A stretch of 6,544 nucleotides of DNA from Planctomycetota bacterium (GCA_022573485.1 JACZTW010000220.1:1-6544); one strand, 5' to 3'. Shown: positions 1 to 5,736, counted from the first letter of the stretch. A program made the numbers and translations. The notes: a model not told the origin generated them from the sequence alone.

Positions 1-471
1 GGCGCTCAGTTCAATCGGCCAACCCGGGCCGCCGCCGCGATTGTGGGTATTCTCGATGATCACCAGGCGGGAGGGCGCGAAATGATCATTCGGCGGTCGG
101 AGCAGGGCCTGCACGTCTGCCCCATCGAAAAGCCCGCGCCGGCCTTCGATGAATCGCACACTCACCCCGCTCAGTGCCGCAGGTGCGCCCGACTCATAGA
201 AGAAGGCATGGCTGTCGCGCTGGCAGATCACTTCGTCGCCGTGCGATGTGTGCAGGCGGATGGCGATCTGGTTGGCCATCATCCCGGACGGCACGAACAG
301 GGCCGCCTCCTGTCCCAGCAGGGCAGCGGTTTTCTCTTGCAGCTCGTTGACGCTCGGATCGTCGCCGAACACATCATCCCCGACAACGGCCTCGGCGATC
401 ACTTTGCGCATCGCCGGTGTCGGCTGGGTGACTGTGTCGCTCCGCAAGTCCGCTACTACTTTTGTACGCAT
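1..471 (-). CDS. ltaE: Low-specificity L-threonine aldolase, N-terminal part (cut by window edge)
   Basis: This is a PLP-dependent fold-type I enzyme that splits L-threonine or L-allo-threonine into glycine and acetaldehyde in the cytoplasm. The 157 visible residues start MRTKVVADLRSDTVTQPTPA, followed by VGDDVFGDDPSVNELQ (about 30-45), the family's opening signature. PSGMMANQ (61-68) matches the cofactor phosphate-binding loop. RDSHAFFYESG (85-95) carries the histidine (H88) that normally stacks on the PLP ring. ENTHNRGGG (140-148) is the conserved ENTHN segment. The PLP-binding lysine lies beyond residue 157 and is not seen, so an intact gene cannot be confirmed. Start chosen: ATG at 471, which puts the DLRSDT motif at the usual distance from the N-terminus. 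No clear Shine-Dalgarno precedes it. It lies 107 bases downstream of the PAP2 gene on the same strand. The family is recognised firmly, but substrate preference cannot be read from this part. Confidence 0.93.
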   Translation of the reverse strand, partial: MRTKVVADLRSDTVTQPTPAMRKVIAEAVVGDDVFGDDPSVNELQEKTAALLGQEAALFVPSGMMANQIAIRLHTSHGDEVICQRDSHAFFYESGAPAALSGVSVRFIEGRRGLFDGADVQALLRPPNDHFAPSRLVIIENTHNRGGGPGWPIELSA

Positions 472-481
472 GGTGGAATCC

Positions 482-510
482 GTGATAGCAGGCCAATCCG
501 TGTTGCACAA
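482..510 (-). promoter_or_regulatory. Possible weak promoter for the threonine aldolase gene
   Basis: On the minus strand TTGTGC (510-505) and TATCAC (487-482) are separated by 17 bases, matching the sigma-70 consensus at 3 of 6 and 4 of 6 positions. Transcription would begin around 475, only a few bases before the ATG at 471, so the message would be nearly leaderless. That fits the lack of a Shine-Dalgarno. The match is weak and could be chance. The gene may instead be read from upstream. Confidence 0.22.
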
Positions 511-578
511 TCCAAACGCGCCGGAACCGAATCCCGTGGACAGATTCGCATGCGCTTGCTCGCTTCATGCTACCACAA

Positions 579-1481
579 TCACTTTTCGCTCGGAAGGGCG
601 CTCTCGACGGTTGCCTCGGGGCGGTAGACCCAGCGGGCCAGCCAGTGGCACGCCGCGACGGCAACGACCGCCACGATGATCCCGGCAAGCACGTCCGCGA
701 GGTAGTGCCAGCCCGTGGTCACGGTCGCGATCAGGACCATGCCGTTCAATACGGCGCTGAGGGCGAACAGCCAGCGTCGGTGCCAACAGCTCAGGGCGAG
801 CAAAATGGCCCAGGTCGCATGGAACGAAGGGAAGGTGATCAACCCTTCGGCCTGTTGCAGAGAGATCGTTTCCATTTGGCCTCCACGCAACCCTTCAAAG
901 TGTGCCATGTAACGCGCCTGAACATCACTGAGTTCATAGCCGAAGGCCTCAAAGGGGCCGGCTGCGGGGTAAGCGTAAAACAGGGCGGCGGTGAGCAGTG
1001 CGCTGATCATGAACCGCTGCACGAATGCCTCGAGCGGTCGGCGATCGCCCACCAGGCCCAGCGTTGCGATCAAGGCTGTTTGCGGGAGGAGCGTATCGTA
1101 GGCCAATTGCAGCATGTGCTGCACAGTTGGGTGGGCCTTGGCCCAGCTCACGATTGCGGGCAAGTGGCACCACAGGCCGGCATCGACATCGACGAGTAGT
1201 GGGTCGATCAGCGGGCGGTTGAAGGTCGCCAGGCAATACATCAGAATCGTGTAGCTCGATGAGAACAGCACCAAGTGCAGCAGGGCATTCACGCACACCA
1301 CGAAATCGGATTCACGGCGCCATCGATAGTACAGACCAACCGCGGTCAGCAAGGCCGCGAAGCCGAGCGGCCTGATGAGGCTTTGCAGGTCCAGCTTCAA
1401 ATCCAGCGTGCCGAGCAGAATGGCATCGAGCAACACCGCCGCCGCGATGACCAGCCACTTCATCGCCGTATCTCGCGCCAT
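579..1481 (-). CDS. PAP2-superfamily (Aur1/inositol phosphorylceramide synthase-like) integral membrane protein
   Basis: The protein has 300 residues and about seven or eight hydrophobic segments (roughly 8-26, 34-52, 59-84, 125-145, 153-172, 222-240, 240-256, 260-282). The C-terminal half carries the PAP2 catalytic pattern in the Aur1-like form: FPSFHA (217-222, with H221) and TGWHYLADVLAG (256-267, with H259 and D263). The upstream YDTLLP (128-133) also fits this subgroup. The family transfers or hydrolyses lipid phosphate groups, via a phospho-histidine intermediate at the membrane face. The classical SR-x5-H arginine is absent (T at that position). Start chosen: ATG at 1481, after a weak GAGA. 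The frame stays open to 1688, but that would overlap pyrH by more than 100 bases and add a polar tail before the first membrane segment. ATG at 1463 is also possible. It sits 98 bases after pyrH, where frr usually is. Substrate unknown: a lipid phosphatase or a phospho-headgroup transferase. Confidence 0.85.
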   Translation of the reverse strand: MARDTAMKWLVIAAAVLLDAILLGTLDLKLDLQSLIRPLGFAALLTAVGLYYRWRRESDFVVCVNALLHLVLFSSSYTILMYCLATFNRPLIDPLLVDVDAGLWCHLPAIVSWAKAHPTVQHMLQLAYDTLLPQTALIATLGLVGDRRPLEAFVQRFMISALLTAALFYAYPAAGPFEAFGYELSDVQARYMAHFEGLRGGQMETISLQQAEGLITFPSFHATWAILLALSCWHRRWLFALSAVLNGMVLIATVTTGWHYLADVLAGIIVAVVAVAACHWLARWVYRPEATVESALPSEK

Positions 1482-1505
1482 CGTCTCGCGTGTATCGAGT
1501 GAAGT

Positions 1506-1538
1506 GTTCACAACACAGCTATCGGTTGATCTGTGAAC
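1506..1538. promoter_or_regulatory. Inverted repeat GTTCACA-N19-TGTGAAC upstream of the PAP2 gene
   Basis: GTTCACA at 1506-1512 is exactly mirrored by TGTGAAC at 1532-1538, 19 bases apart, in the 98-base gap between pyrH and the PAP2 gene. The second half-site ends 25 bases before the chosen PAP2 start. It could be a regulator-binding dyad or an RNA hairpin stem in a read-through transcript. I found no convincing -35/-10 pair here, so an operator role is only a suggestion. Confidence 0.35.
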
Positions 1539-1553
1539 GTCCCCACAGGGAAC
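1539..1553 (-). terminator. Small hairpin after pyrH, possible weak terminator or processing site
   Basis: Read on the minus strand, GTTCCC and GGGGAC pair around a TGT loop (six pairs, one G-T), starting 27 bases after the pyrH stop. No T-run follows, so it is not a classical intrinsic terminator. It abuts the GTTCACA dyad directly. It may shield the 3' end of the rpsB-tsf-pyrH message or dampen read-through into the PAP2 gene. Confidence 0.3.
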
Positions 1554-1579
1554 GTGCAACAGCGGGCGGTAGAGCGGGG

Positions 1580-2302
1580 TTATTTGGCGCTGATGAGTGT
1601 TCCGACTTGCCGGCCTTGAATCGCCTTGAGCATGTTTCCCGGCGTGCCCAGCTTGAAGACCAGGATCGGCAGATTGCTTTGCTGGCACAGGTCGATGGCA
1701 CTGAGGTCCATGATCTTGAGCCGCCGGTCGATGACTTCGTTATAGGTCAGCTTGGGGTAGAACTCGGCGCCGGGGCTTGTCTCAGGATCTGCCGAGTAGA
1801 CACCATCGACTTTTGTCGCCTTCATGACAATATCCACCGCCAGTTCCGTGCCGCGGAGTGCGGCGCAGGAGTCTGTGGTCACGAAGGGATTGCCCGTGCC
1901 GCCGGCCAGGATCACGACGCGGTTCTTTTCCAGATGGCGAATGGCCCGCCGCCGGATGAATTTCTCGCAGACGCGATCCACCGCGATCGCGCTTTGCACG
2001 CGCGTCTCGAGCCCGAACCGTTCGAGCGTTTCCTGAACGGCCAAAGCGTTGATGACCGTGCCAAGCATGCCCATGTAGTGTCCCGTCGCGCGTGGGATAT
2101 GAGATTGCTCGGCCAGTTCGTTTCCACGGATGAAATTGCCCCCGCCGACCACCAGAGCGAGCTGCACTCCGGTTTCAACGACCGATTTGAGTTCGCCGGC
2201 GATTTTGTCGAGCTGTTCGCCGTCGATGCCGAATCCACCCTTTCGGCACAGGCCTTCGCCGCTGATCTTGAGGAGAACCCGTTTGTACTTGCGGTCGGCC
2301 AT
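1580..2302 (-). CDS. pyrH: UMP kinase (uridylate kinase)
   Basis: This 240-residue cytoplasmic enzyme of the amino-acid-kinase fold phosphorylates UMP to UDP with ATP in pyrimidine nucleotide synthesis. It normally works as a hexamer controlled by GTP and UTP. Motifs in order: KISGEG (12-17, phosphate-binding lysine), GGGNFIRG (53-60), RATGHYMGMLGTVINALAVQ (71-90), GGTGNPFVTTD (134-144) and MKATKVDGVYSADP (160-173). Length is normal (E. coli 241). The residue matching E. coli Asp77 is His75. Start chosen: ATG at 2302, with GGCGGGA at a good distance (six bases after GGGA). A GTG directly before it (2305) is also possible but too close to that site. Only 24 bases separate it from the tsf stop, so it is surely co-transcribed with rpsB and tsf. 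The usual downstream frr is missing. Confidence 0.97.
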   Translation of the reverse strand: MADRKYKRVLLKISGEGLCRKGGFGIDGEQLDKIAGELKSVVETGVQLALVVGGGNFIRGNELAEQSHIPRATGHYMGMLGTVINALAVQETLERFGLETRVQSAIAVDRVCEKFIRRRAIRHLEKNRVVILAGGTGNPFVTTDSCAALRGTELAVDIVMKATKVDGVYSADPETSPGAEFYPKLTYNEVIDRRLKIMDLSAIDLCQQSNLPILVFKLGTPGNMLKAIQGRQVGTLISAK

Positions 2303-2326
2303 CACTGATCCCGCCGGGCGCGAAGG

Positions 2327-3148
2327 CTAGTTGCTCTTGACGCCGAGTTCAAACTTCAGGTAGCCCGAAATCGCGATGCCCGCATCCTTGGCCACCTGGC
2401 CCACCGTCTTCTTGTCGTCCAGGGCGAAGGGTTGTTCCAGCAGCACGCGCTCGCCGAACCACTTATCCATCTTGCCGGAGACGATCTTTTCCACGATGGT
2501 CTCAGGTTTGCCTTTGGCTTGATCTTTCATCAATTCGCGCGCCTTCTCGACGTCGGTCGCATCGATGTCGTCGCGGTTCAGGCCGTCGAGTGTCTGCTGA
2601 GCGGCTGTGTGCATGCAGATCTGCTTGGCCACTCCGCCGCCGTCGCCGTCCGCGGCAATCACCGTGCCCACCAGTCCGTTATGATGCACGTAACATGCCA
2701 CGCCGCCTTCAATGCGGGCGACGCGAGCCAGTTTTATGTTTTCTTTCAAAGTGCCGTAGGCTGCTGCGATGATGTCCTGGCCTGTGGTCCCATCGTCCGC
2801 CTTGGTTTGCAGCAATTGATCGGGATCGGTCACTCCGCCCTCAGAAGCCAGCCGGGCCAGCGCGTCGGCAGCCGACTTGAAGTGATCGCTGCTGCCCACA
2901 AAATCAGTCTCGCAGCGCAACTCAACCAAGGCGCCGACCTTACCATCGACAAAGGCGCCGATTCGGCCGTTGGCGGCTTCCTTATCGGCGCGTTTTTCCA
3001 TTTGGCCCGCATATTGCTTCTGCAGAATGTCCATCGCCTGGGTCTGATCGCCATCCGCCTCGACCAGCGCCTTCTTGCAATCGCTCATGCTGATGCCTGT
3101 CTTGTCCCGCAGGGACTTCACTTCAGATGCCGAGATCGTCGCTGCCAT
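2327..3148 (-). CDS. tsf: Translation elongation factor Ts (EF-Ts)
   Basis: EF-Ts is the nucleotide-exchange factor that strips GDP from EF-Tu so that it can reload GTP. The protein has 273 residues (E. coli 283). The N-terminal UBA-like domain carries VKSLRDKTGISMSDCKKALVEADGD (10-34). The linker reads MEKRADKEAANGRI (50-63), resembling what I recall of planctomycete EF-Ts. The core has ELRCETDFV (76-84), where the TDF motif contacts EF-Tu. A second core half carries QICMHTAA (176-183), and the C-terminus is TVGQVAKDAGIAISGYLKFELGV. Two ATGs lie in tandem at 3151 and 3148. GAGGAG (3159-3154) is two bases from the first and five from the second, so the second is preferred. It lies 100 bases after rpsB and 24 bases before pyrH, on the same strand. 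Confidence 0.97.
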   Translation of the reverse strand: MAATISASEVKSLRDKTGISMSDCKKALVEADGDQTQAMDILQKQYAGQMEKRADKEAANGRIGAFVDGKVGALVELRCETDFVGSSDHFKSAADALARLASEGGVTDPDQLLQTKADDGTTGQDIIAAAYGTLKENIKLARVARIEGGVACYVHHNGLVGTVIAADGDGGGVAKQICMHTAAQQTLDGLNRDDIDATDVEKARELMKDQAKGKPETIVEKIVSGKMDKWFGERVLLEQPFALDDKKTVGQVAKDAGIAISGYLKFELGVKSN

Positions 3149-3153
3149 CATTG

Positions 3154-3159
3154 CTCCTC
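3154..3159 (-). promoter_or_regulatory. Ribosome binding site of tsf
   Basis: GAGGAG on the minus strand (3159-3154) lies two bases before the ATG at 3151 and five before the ATG at 3148. The spacing favours the second ATG as the real start of EF-Ts. Confidence 0.75.
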
Positions 3160-3174
3160 AGTCTACTTATTCCT

Positions 3175-3215
3175 CAACTCGGGCCGCCGGGATCACACCC
3201 TGCGGCGGCGAGTTG
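3175..3215 (-). promoter_or_regulatory. Long hairpin in the rpsB-tsf intergenic region
   Basis: CAACTCG (3175-3181) pairs with CGAGTTG (3209-3215), and CCGCCG (3184-3189) with CGGCGG (3203-3208). This gives 13 perfect pairs broken only by a two-base bulge, with a 13-base loop. It begins about 34 bases after the rpsB stop and ends 16 bases before the tsf Shine-Dalgarno. No T-run follows, so a full terminator is unlikely. A partial attenuator, mRNA processing site or stabiliser that lets S2 and EF-Ts levels differ is the plausible role. Confidence 0.55.
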
Positions 3216-3248
3216 GATGTTCTCCTGCATTGCTTACGAATTTCAAAT

Positions 3249-4163
3249 TCAGGTCTGGTTTTCGGTGGCGTGGTCGGCGGACGACGCCGTTTCTCCAACG
3301 GCCACAACGGCCTGGTCATCCGCGCGTCCGGATGAAGCAGCCTCGGTTGATTCGGCTGACTTCGCCGATTCGCCGGTTTGTTCGTTCTGTTCGGAGGCCA
3401 GTTGCGATGTTGTCAGTCGGCGTGAGCGCTTCTGCGCTGGGGAGGCGGTTGAAGCCCCCTTCCGATCAGAATCTCCGGACCGGCCCAGCTTGCCCGCTTC
3501 GGCGGCATCCGCCAGCTCGGAAATGATCAGTTCAATGGCACGAATCGCGTCGTCATTGCCGGGGATCGGGAGGTCGACCAGATCCGGATCAGAATCCGTA
3601 TCGATCAGGCAAATACTGGGCACGCCGAGCTTCTTGCATTCGAGCACGGCGTTATGCTCATGATTGGCGTCGATGATCACGACCGCGCCGGGAAGCTCAG
3701 ACATATTGCGAATTCCCGACAGGTTCCGCAGGATCTTCTTGCGCTCGCGCGTCAAACGGGCAATCGCCTTCTTGCTCTCTTTGTACAATTGTCCGCTCTC
3801 TTCAAGCTGTTCGAGTTCTTCCAGCCGGGCCAGACGCGCCCGAATTGTTCGGAAATTGGTCAAGGTGCCGCCGAGCCAGCGCTCTGCCACATACGGCATG
3901 CCGACGCGCTCGGCGTGCGCTTGGATCGAGGACTTGGCTTGCCGTTTGGTGCCCACGAACAGAACATCTTTATTGTTGCGCACCGTGTCCGTGATGAACT
4001 TCTTTGCCCGGAGCAACCCGCGAACCGTCTCGCGGATGTTGATCAAGTGAACCGTGTTGTGCTTGCTCAGGATATAGGGCTTCATCTTGGGATTCCAACG
4101 ACTGGCCTTGTGCCCGAAGTGGATTCCCGAATCAATTAACTGCTGCACCAGATCCGCCGTCAA
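3249..4163 (-). CDS. rpsB: 30S ribosomal protein S2, TTG start, with long C-terminal extension
   Basis: S2 sits on the back of the 30S subunit near S1 and the mRNA exit. The product has 304 residues against 241 in E. coli. The body is canonical: LIDSGIHFGHKASRWNPKMKPYI starts at 9, then HLINIRETVRGLLRA (39-53), FVGTKRQAK (69-77), ERWLGGTLTNF (94-104), LPGAVVIIDANHEHNAV (157-173) and DLPIPGNDDAIRAI (197-210). A coiled-coil-like helical stretch lies at about 106-147. Residues from about 226 to 304 form an extra Ser/Ala/Glu-rich, probably disordered tail with one basic patch (KRSRRL, 245-250). Start chosen: TTG at 4163, because GGAGGT lies exactly five bases upstream and no ATG or GTG fits. Another in-frame TTG at 4208 would put the Shine-Dalgarno inside the gene. 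It is first of the rpsB-tsf-pyrH run and divergent from lpxB. Confidence 0.96.
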   Translation of the reverse strand: MTADLVQQLIDSGIHFGHKASRWNPKMKPYILSKHNTVHLINIRETVRGLLRAKKFITDTVRNNKDVLFVGTKRQAKSSIQAHAERVGMPYVAERWLGGTLTNFRTIRARLARLEELEQLEESGQLYKESKKAIARLTRERKKILRNLSGIRNMSELPGAVVIIDANHEHNAVLECKKLGVPSICLIDTDSDPDLVDLPIPGNDDAIRAIELIISELADAAEAGKLGRSGDSDRKGASTASPAQKRSRRLTTSQLASEQNEQTGESAKSAESTEAASSGRADDQAVVAVGETASSADHATENQT

Positions 4164-4168
4164 ATGAC

Positions 4169-4174
4169 ACCTCC
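4169..4174 (-). promoter_or_regulatory. Strong Shine-Dalgarno that fixes the TTG start of rpsB
   Basis: GGAGGT on the minus strand (4174-4169), followed by the five-base spacer GTCAT and then TTG at 4163-4161. A near-perfect anti-16S match compensates for the weak start codon and decides the start of S2. Confidence 0.85.
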
Positions 4175-4208
4175 AAAATCCTGATTGATCATTGGACCCG
4201 TTCCCCAA

Positions 4209-4242
4209 CCCGGTTTATCTCGGCGCACAATAGTCAACCGGG
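4209..4242 (-). promoter_or_regulatory. Inverted repeat in the rpsB leader, candidate regulatory hairpin
   Basis: CCCGGTT (4209-4215) is perfectly mirrored by AACCGGG (4236-4242) with a 20-base loop, within the predicted 5' leader of rpsB. In the E. coli rpsB-tsf operon, S2 represses its own synthesis through leader structure. This stem could serve a similar purpose here, but no sequence match to a known S2-binding motif can be claimed. Confidence 0.35.
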
Positions 4243-4303
4243 CACTGGCCAGAGGCTGTTCGGGAACCCGCAATAGGTCCATCTCTAGTGGCCAAAATTA
4301 AGT

Positions 4304-4332
4304 ACAATACGCACATTGCGACGCTTGATCAA
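4304..4332 (-). promoter_or_regulatory. Candidate promoter of the rpsB-tsf-pyrH operon
   Basis: On the minus strand TTGATC (4332-4327) and TATTGT (4309-4304) are spaced by 17 bases, each matching 4 of 6 consensus positions. Transcription would start near 4297, giving a leader of about 134 bases before the TTG at 4163. That is ample for the inverted repeat at 4209-4242. It is the best pair I find in the divergent gap, but only moderate. Confidence 0.45.
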
Positions 4333-4451
4333 GGGCAAAATGCCGCACCCTACCAAGCGCACGAAAGGTCGATTCTCGATCACCGCTCGACCGAATCTCG
4401 CAGCGAGGGCAATTCTACACGATCTAGGCTGGTGAGGGAACAAACATTCCG

Positions 4452-4457
4452 TATATT
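4452..4457 (+). promoter_or_regulatory. TATATT -10-like box directly before lpxB
   Basis: TATATT ends six bases before the lpxB ATG, so a transcript using it would begin at or within a base or two of the start codon. No good -35 lies at 16-18 bases (CTGGTG at 17). With no Shine-Dalgarno before the ATG, a leaderless lpxB message is possible. Otherwise the true promoter lies further upstream in 4164-4451, where I see nothing clear on this strand. Confidence 0.3.
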
Positions 4458-4463
4458 GGCCGG

Positions 4464-5666
4464 ATGGCCGCTATTTCGACGCCACTGCACATCTTCATCA
4501 GCGCGGCTGAGCCGAGTGCTGATCTTCATGGCGCGTCGCTCATTCGTGCCGTCAGAGCACTCTCCCCGGAGGTCCGCTTCACCGGCGTGGCCGGGCCCCT
4601 CATGCAGCAGGCGGGATGTAAGTCCATCTACGACATGAGCCAGCATTCCTCGATGTTGGTCGGGGCGCTCGGCCATGTCCACCACGCATACAGGATGCTC
4701 AGCTTGGTGAGGCAGGAGCTTGCCAGCGGAGAGTTCGACGCTGCCGTGGTCATTGACGCGCCGATCCTCAATCTGCGGGTCGCCAAGCGAGCTAAGTCCT
4801 TTGGAATTCCGGTCTTATACTACATCGCCCCGCAACTCTGGGCTTGGGCAGAGAATCTCAGGATCGCCCGCGTGCGCTCTGCCGTAGATCGCATGGCCTG
4901 CATTTTGCCCTTCGAGGAGCCGTATTATCGGGCCTTCGGAGTCGAAGCCAGTTACGTCGGGCACCCCCTGTTCGCATCCCTGTGCGCCAAGGAAACAGAC
5001 GCGGGCATCTTGAAGCGGCTTCGCGACGGAGGCCGGCCCATCTTGACCATCATGCCGGGCTCCCGGCGGCACGTCGTGGCGGAGAATTTCCCGGGGCAGC
5101 TCCGGGTGGCTGAGCAACTCCGCGCGAGATTCCCCAACTTGAGGATTCTGGTATCGGTGGCCAACGACCTGGTTAGGCCGATCCTCGAAGAAGTCTCGCA
5201 TGGAATCGACGTGCCGGTGCAGTTTCATACGGGTGGCAACGCGGAACTGCTGTCGGCGGCGGACTTGGCGCTGATTTCCTCTGGAACCGCCACCCTCGAA
5301 GCCGCCTACCACAACACGCCGATGATCGTGATGTACAACAGTTCCAGGTTCCTGTACCAGTGGCTGTTCCGATTCTTCATCACCACCAGCTACTTCTCGC
5401 TCCCGAACATCCTGGCCAATCGGGAGCTGGTGCCCGAGTTCATGCCTTTCTATCGCTCCATCGATCCGATTGTCGAGCGCGCCGCAGCTCTGCTTACGGA
5501 TTCGGCGGCGCGCGAGCAAATGTCCGCCGATCTGGCAGAACTGGTCCGCCCGTTCCTCGACACCACAGCCTCCGACACCACAGCCAAGATCCTCCTGGAC
5601 CTCATCGAGACTCACGAACGGTGTGCCCCGCCGCGGCGGGCGCTTGAGCAGTGCGCGCCTACGTAG
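4464..5666 (+). CDS. lpxB: Lipid-A-disaccharide synthase (GT19)
   Basis: LpxB joins UDP-2,3-diacylglucosamine and lipid X into the lipid A disaccharide, releasing UDP at the inner membrane. The 400 residues cover the whole family (E. coli 382). Key residues by alignment with E. coli: E16 in SAAEPSADLHGA (E15), D98 in VIDAP (D98), R201 in MPGSRR (R201), E279 in SSGTATLEAAY (E281) and N315 in SLPNILANRELVPE (N316). LYYIAPQLWAW (118-128), LPFEEPYY (148-155) and YVGHPL (164-169) are also typical. Oddities: the glycines around E16 are alanines (A15, A19), and the usual PDFN after D98 reads PILN (100-103). The last 15 residues or so lie past the normal end and are partly encoded by a GC palindrome. 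Start: ATG at 4464 places the first motif correctly, although no ribosome binding site is visible. Divergent from rpsB and convergent with the next gene. No other lpx gene is in the window. Confidence 0.95.
   Translation: MAAISTPLHIFISAAEPSADLHGASLIRAVRALSPEVRFTGVAGPLMQQAGCKSIYDMSQHSSMLVGALGHVHHAYRMLSLVRQELASGEFDAAVVIDAPILNLRVAKRAKSFGIPVLYYIAPQLWAWAENLRIARVRSAVDRMACILPFEEPYYRAFGVEASYVGHPLFASLCAKETDAGILKRLRDGGRPILTIMPGSRRHVVAENFPGQLRVAEQLRARFPNLRILVSVANDLVRPILEEVSHGIDVPVQFHTGGNAELLSAADLALISSGTATLEAAYHNTPMIVMYNSSRFLYQWLFRFFITTSYFSLPNILANRELVPEFMPFYRSIDPIVERAAALLTDSAAREQMSADLAELVRPFLDTTASDTTAKILLDLIETHERCAPPRRALEQCAPT
5627..5640. repeat. GC palindrome inside the lpxB 3' end
   Basis: CCCGCCGCGGCGGG is a perfect 14-base palindrome coding for part of the lpxB tail (about residues 388-392). 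A copy with one mismatch lies 95 bases on, at 5722-5735, next to a REP-like hairpin. It therefore appears to belong to the same repeat cluster. Confidence 0.5.
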
Positions 5667-5680
5667 CCACCGCACTTAAG

Positions 5681-5700
5681 CCGGGCCCTTCAGGGTCCGG
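5681..5700. repeat. REP-like hairpin 1 (TTCA loop) after lpxB
   Basis: CCGGGCCC and GGGTCCGG form eight pairs (one G-T) around TTCA, starting 15 bases after the lpxB stop. Its reverse complement closely resembles hairpin 2 at 5737-5756: same ends, same TGAA loop and same length. The two look like inverted copies of one element. It may also protect or end the lpxB transcript, but no T-run follows. Confidence 0.65.
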
Positions 5701-5721
5701 ACCGTACGTAGGTCGATGCGA

Positions 5722-5735
5722 CCCCCCGCGGCGGG
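5722..5735. repeat. Near-copy of the GC palindrome
   Basis: CCCCCCGCGGCGGG matches the palindrome at 5627-5640 at 13 of 14 positions and directly precedes hairpin 2. It suggests that the repeat element is longer than the hairpin alone. Confidence 0.45.
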
Positions 5736-5736
5736 T

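Noticed and set aside
477..538. AATCCGTG direct repeat (477-484, 495-502) with an imperfect third copy near 530-538
   Set aside because: Eight-base units with irregular spacing. Could be chance, and no link to a known binding site is visible.
1482..1688. N-terminal extension of the PAP2 protein back to 1688
   Set aside because: It would overlap pyrH by over 100 bases and add a polar stretch with no family similarity. ATG at 1481 fits the membrane protein better.
1490..2308. Plus-strand open frame of 272 codons
   Set aside because: Antisense to pyrH, whose motifs are complete. The product shows no family pattern.
3238..3250. GAATTT-C-AAATTC palindrome at the rpsB stop
   Set aside because: Short AT-rich palindrome inside the coding end, with no T-run or partner. 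No support for a terminator.
2432..3526. Plus-strand open frame of 364 codons
   Set aside because: It lies antisense to tsf and the end of rpsB, has no recognisable domain, and arises from GC-rich codon bias opposite real genes.
4324..4333. Palindrome CTTGATCAAG
   Set aside because: A single 10-base palindrome that overlaps the putative rpsB -35. Too short and unrepeated to call an operator.
4815..5675. Minus-strand open frame of 286 codons
   Set aside because: Antisense to lpxB, which has all its conserved residues. The translated product looks random, rich in Arg and Gly.
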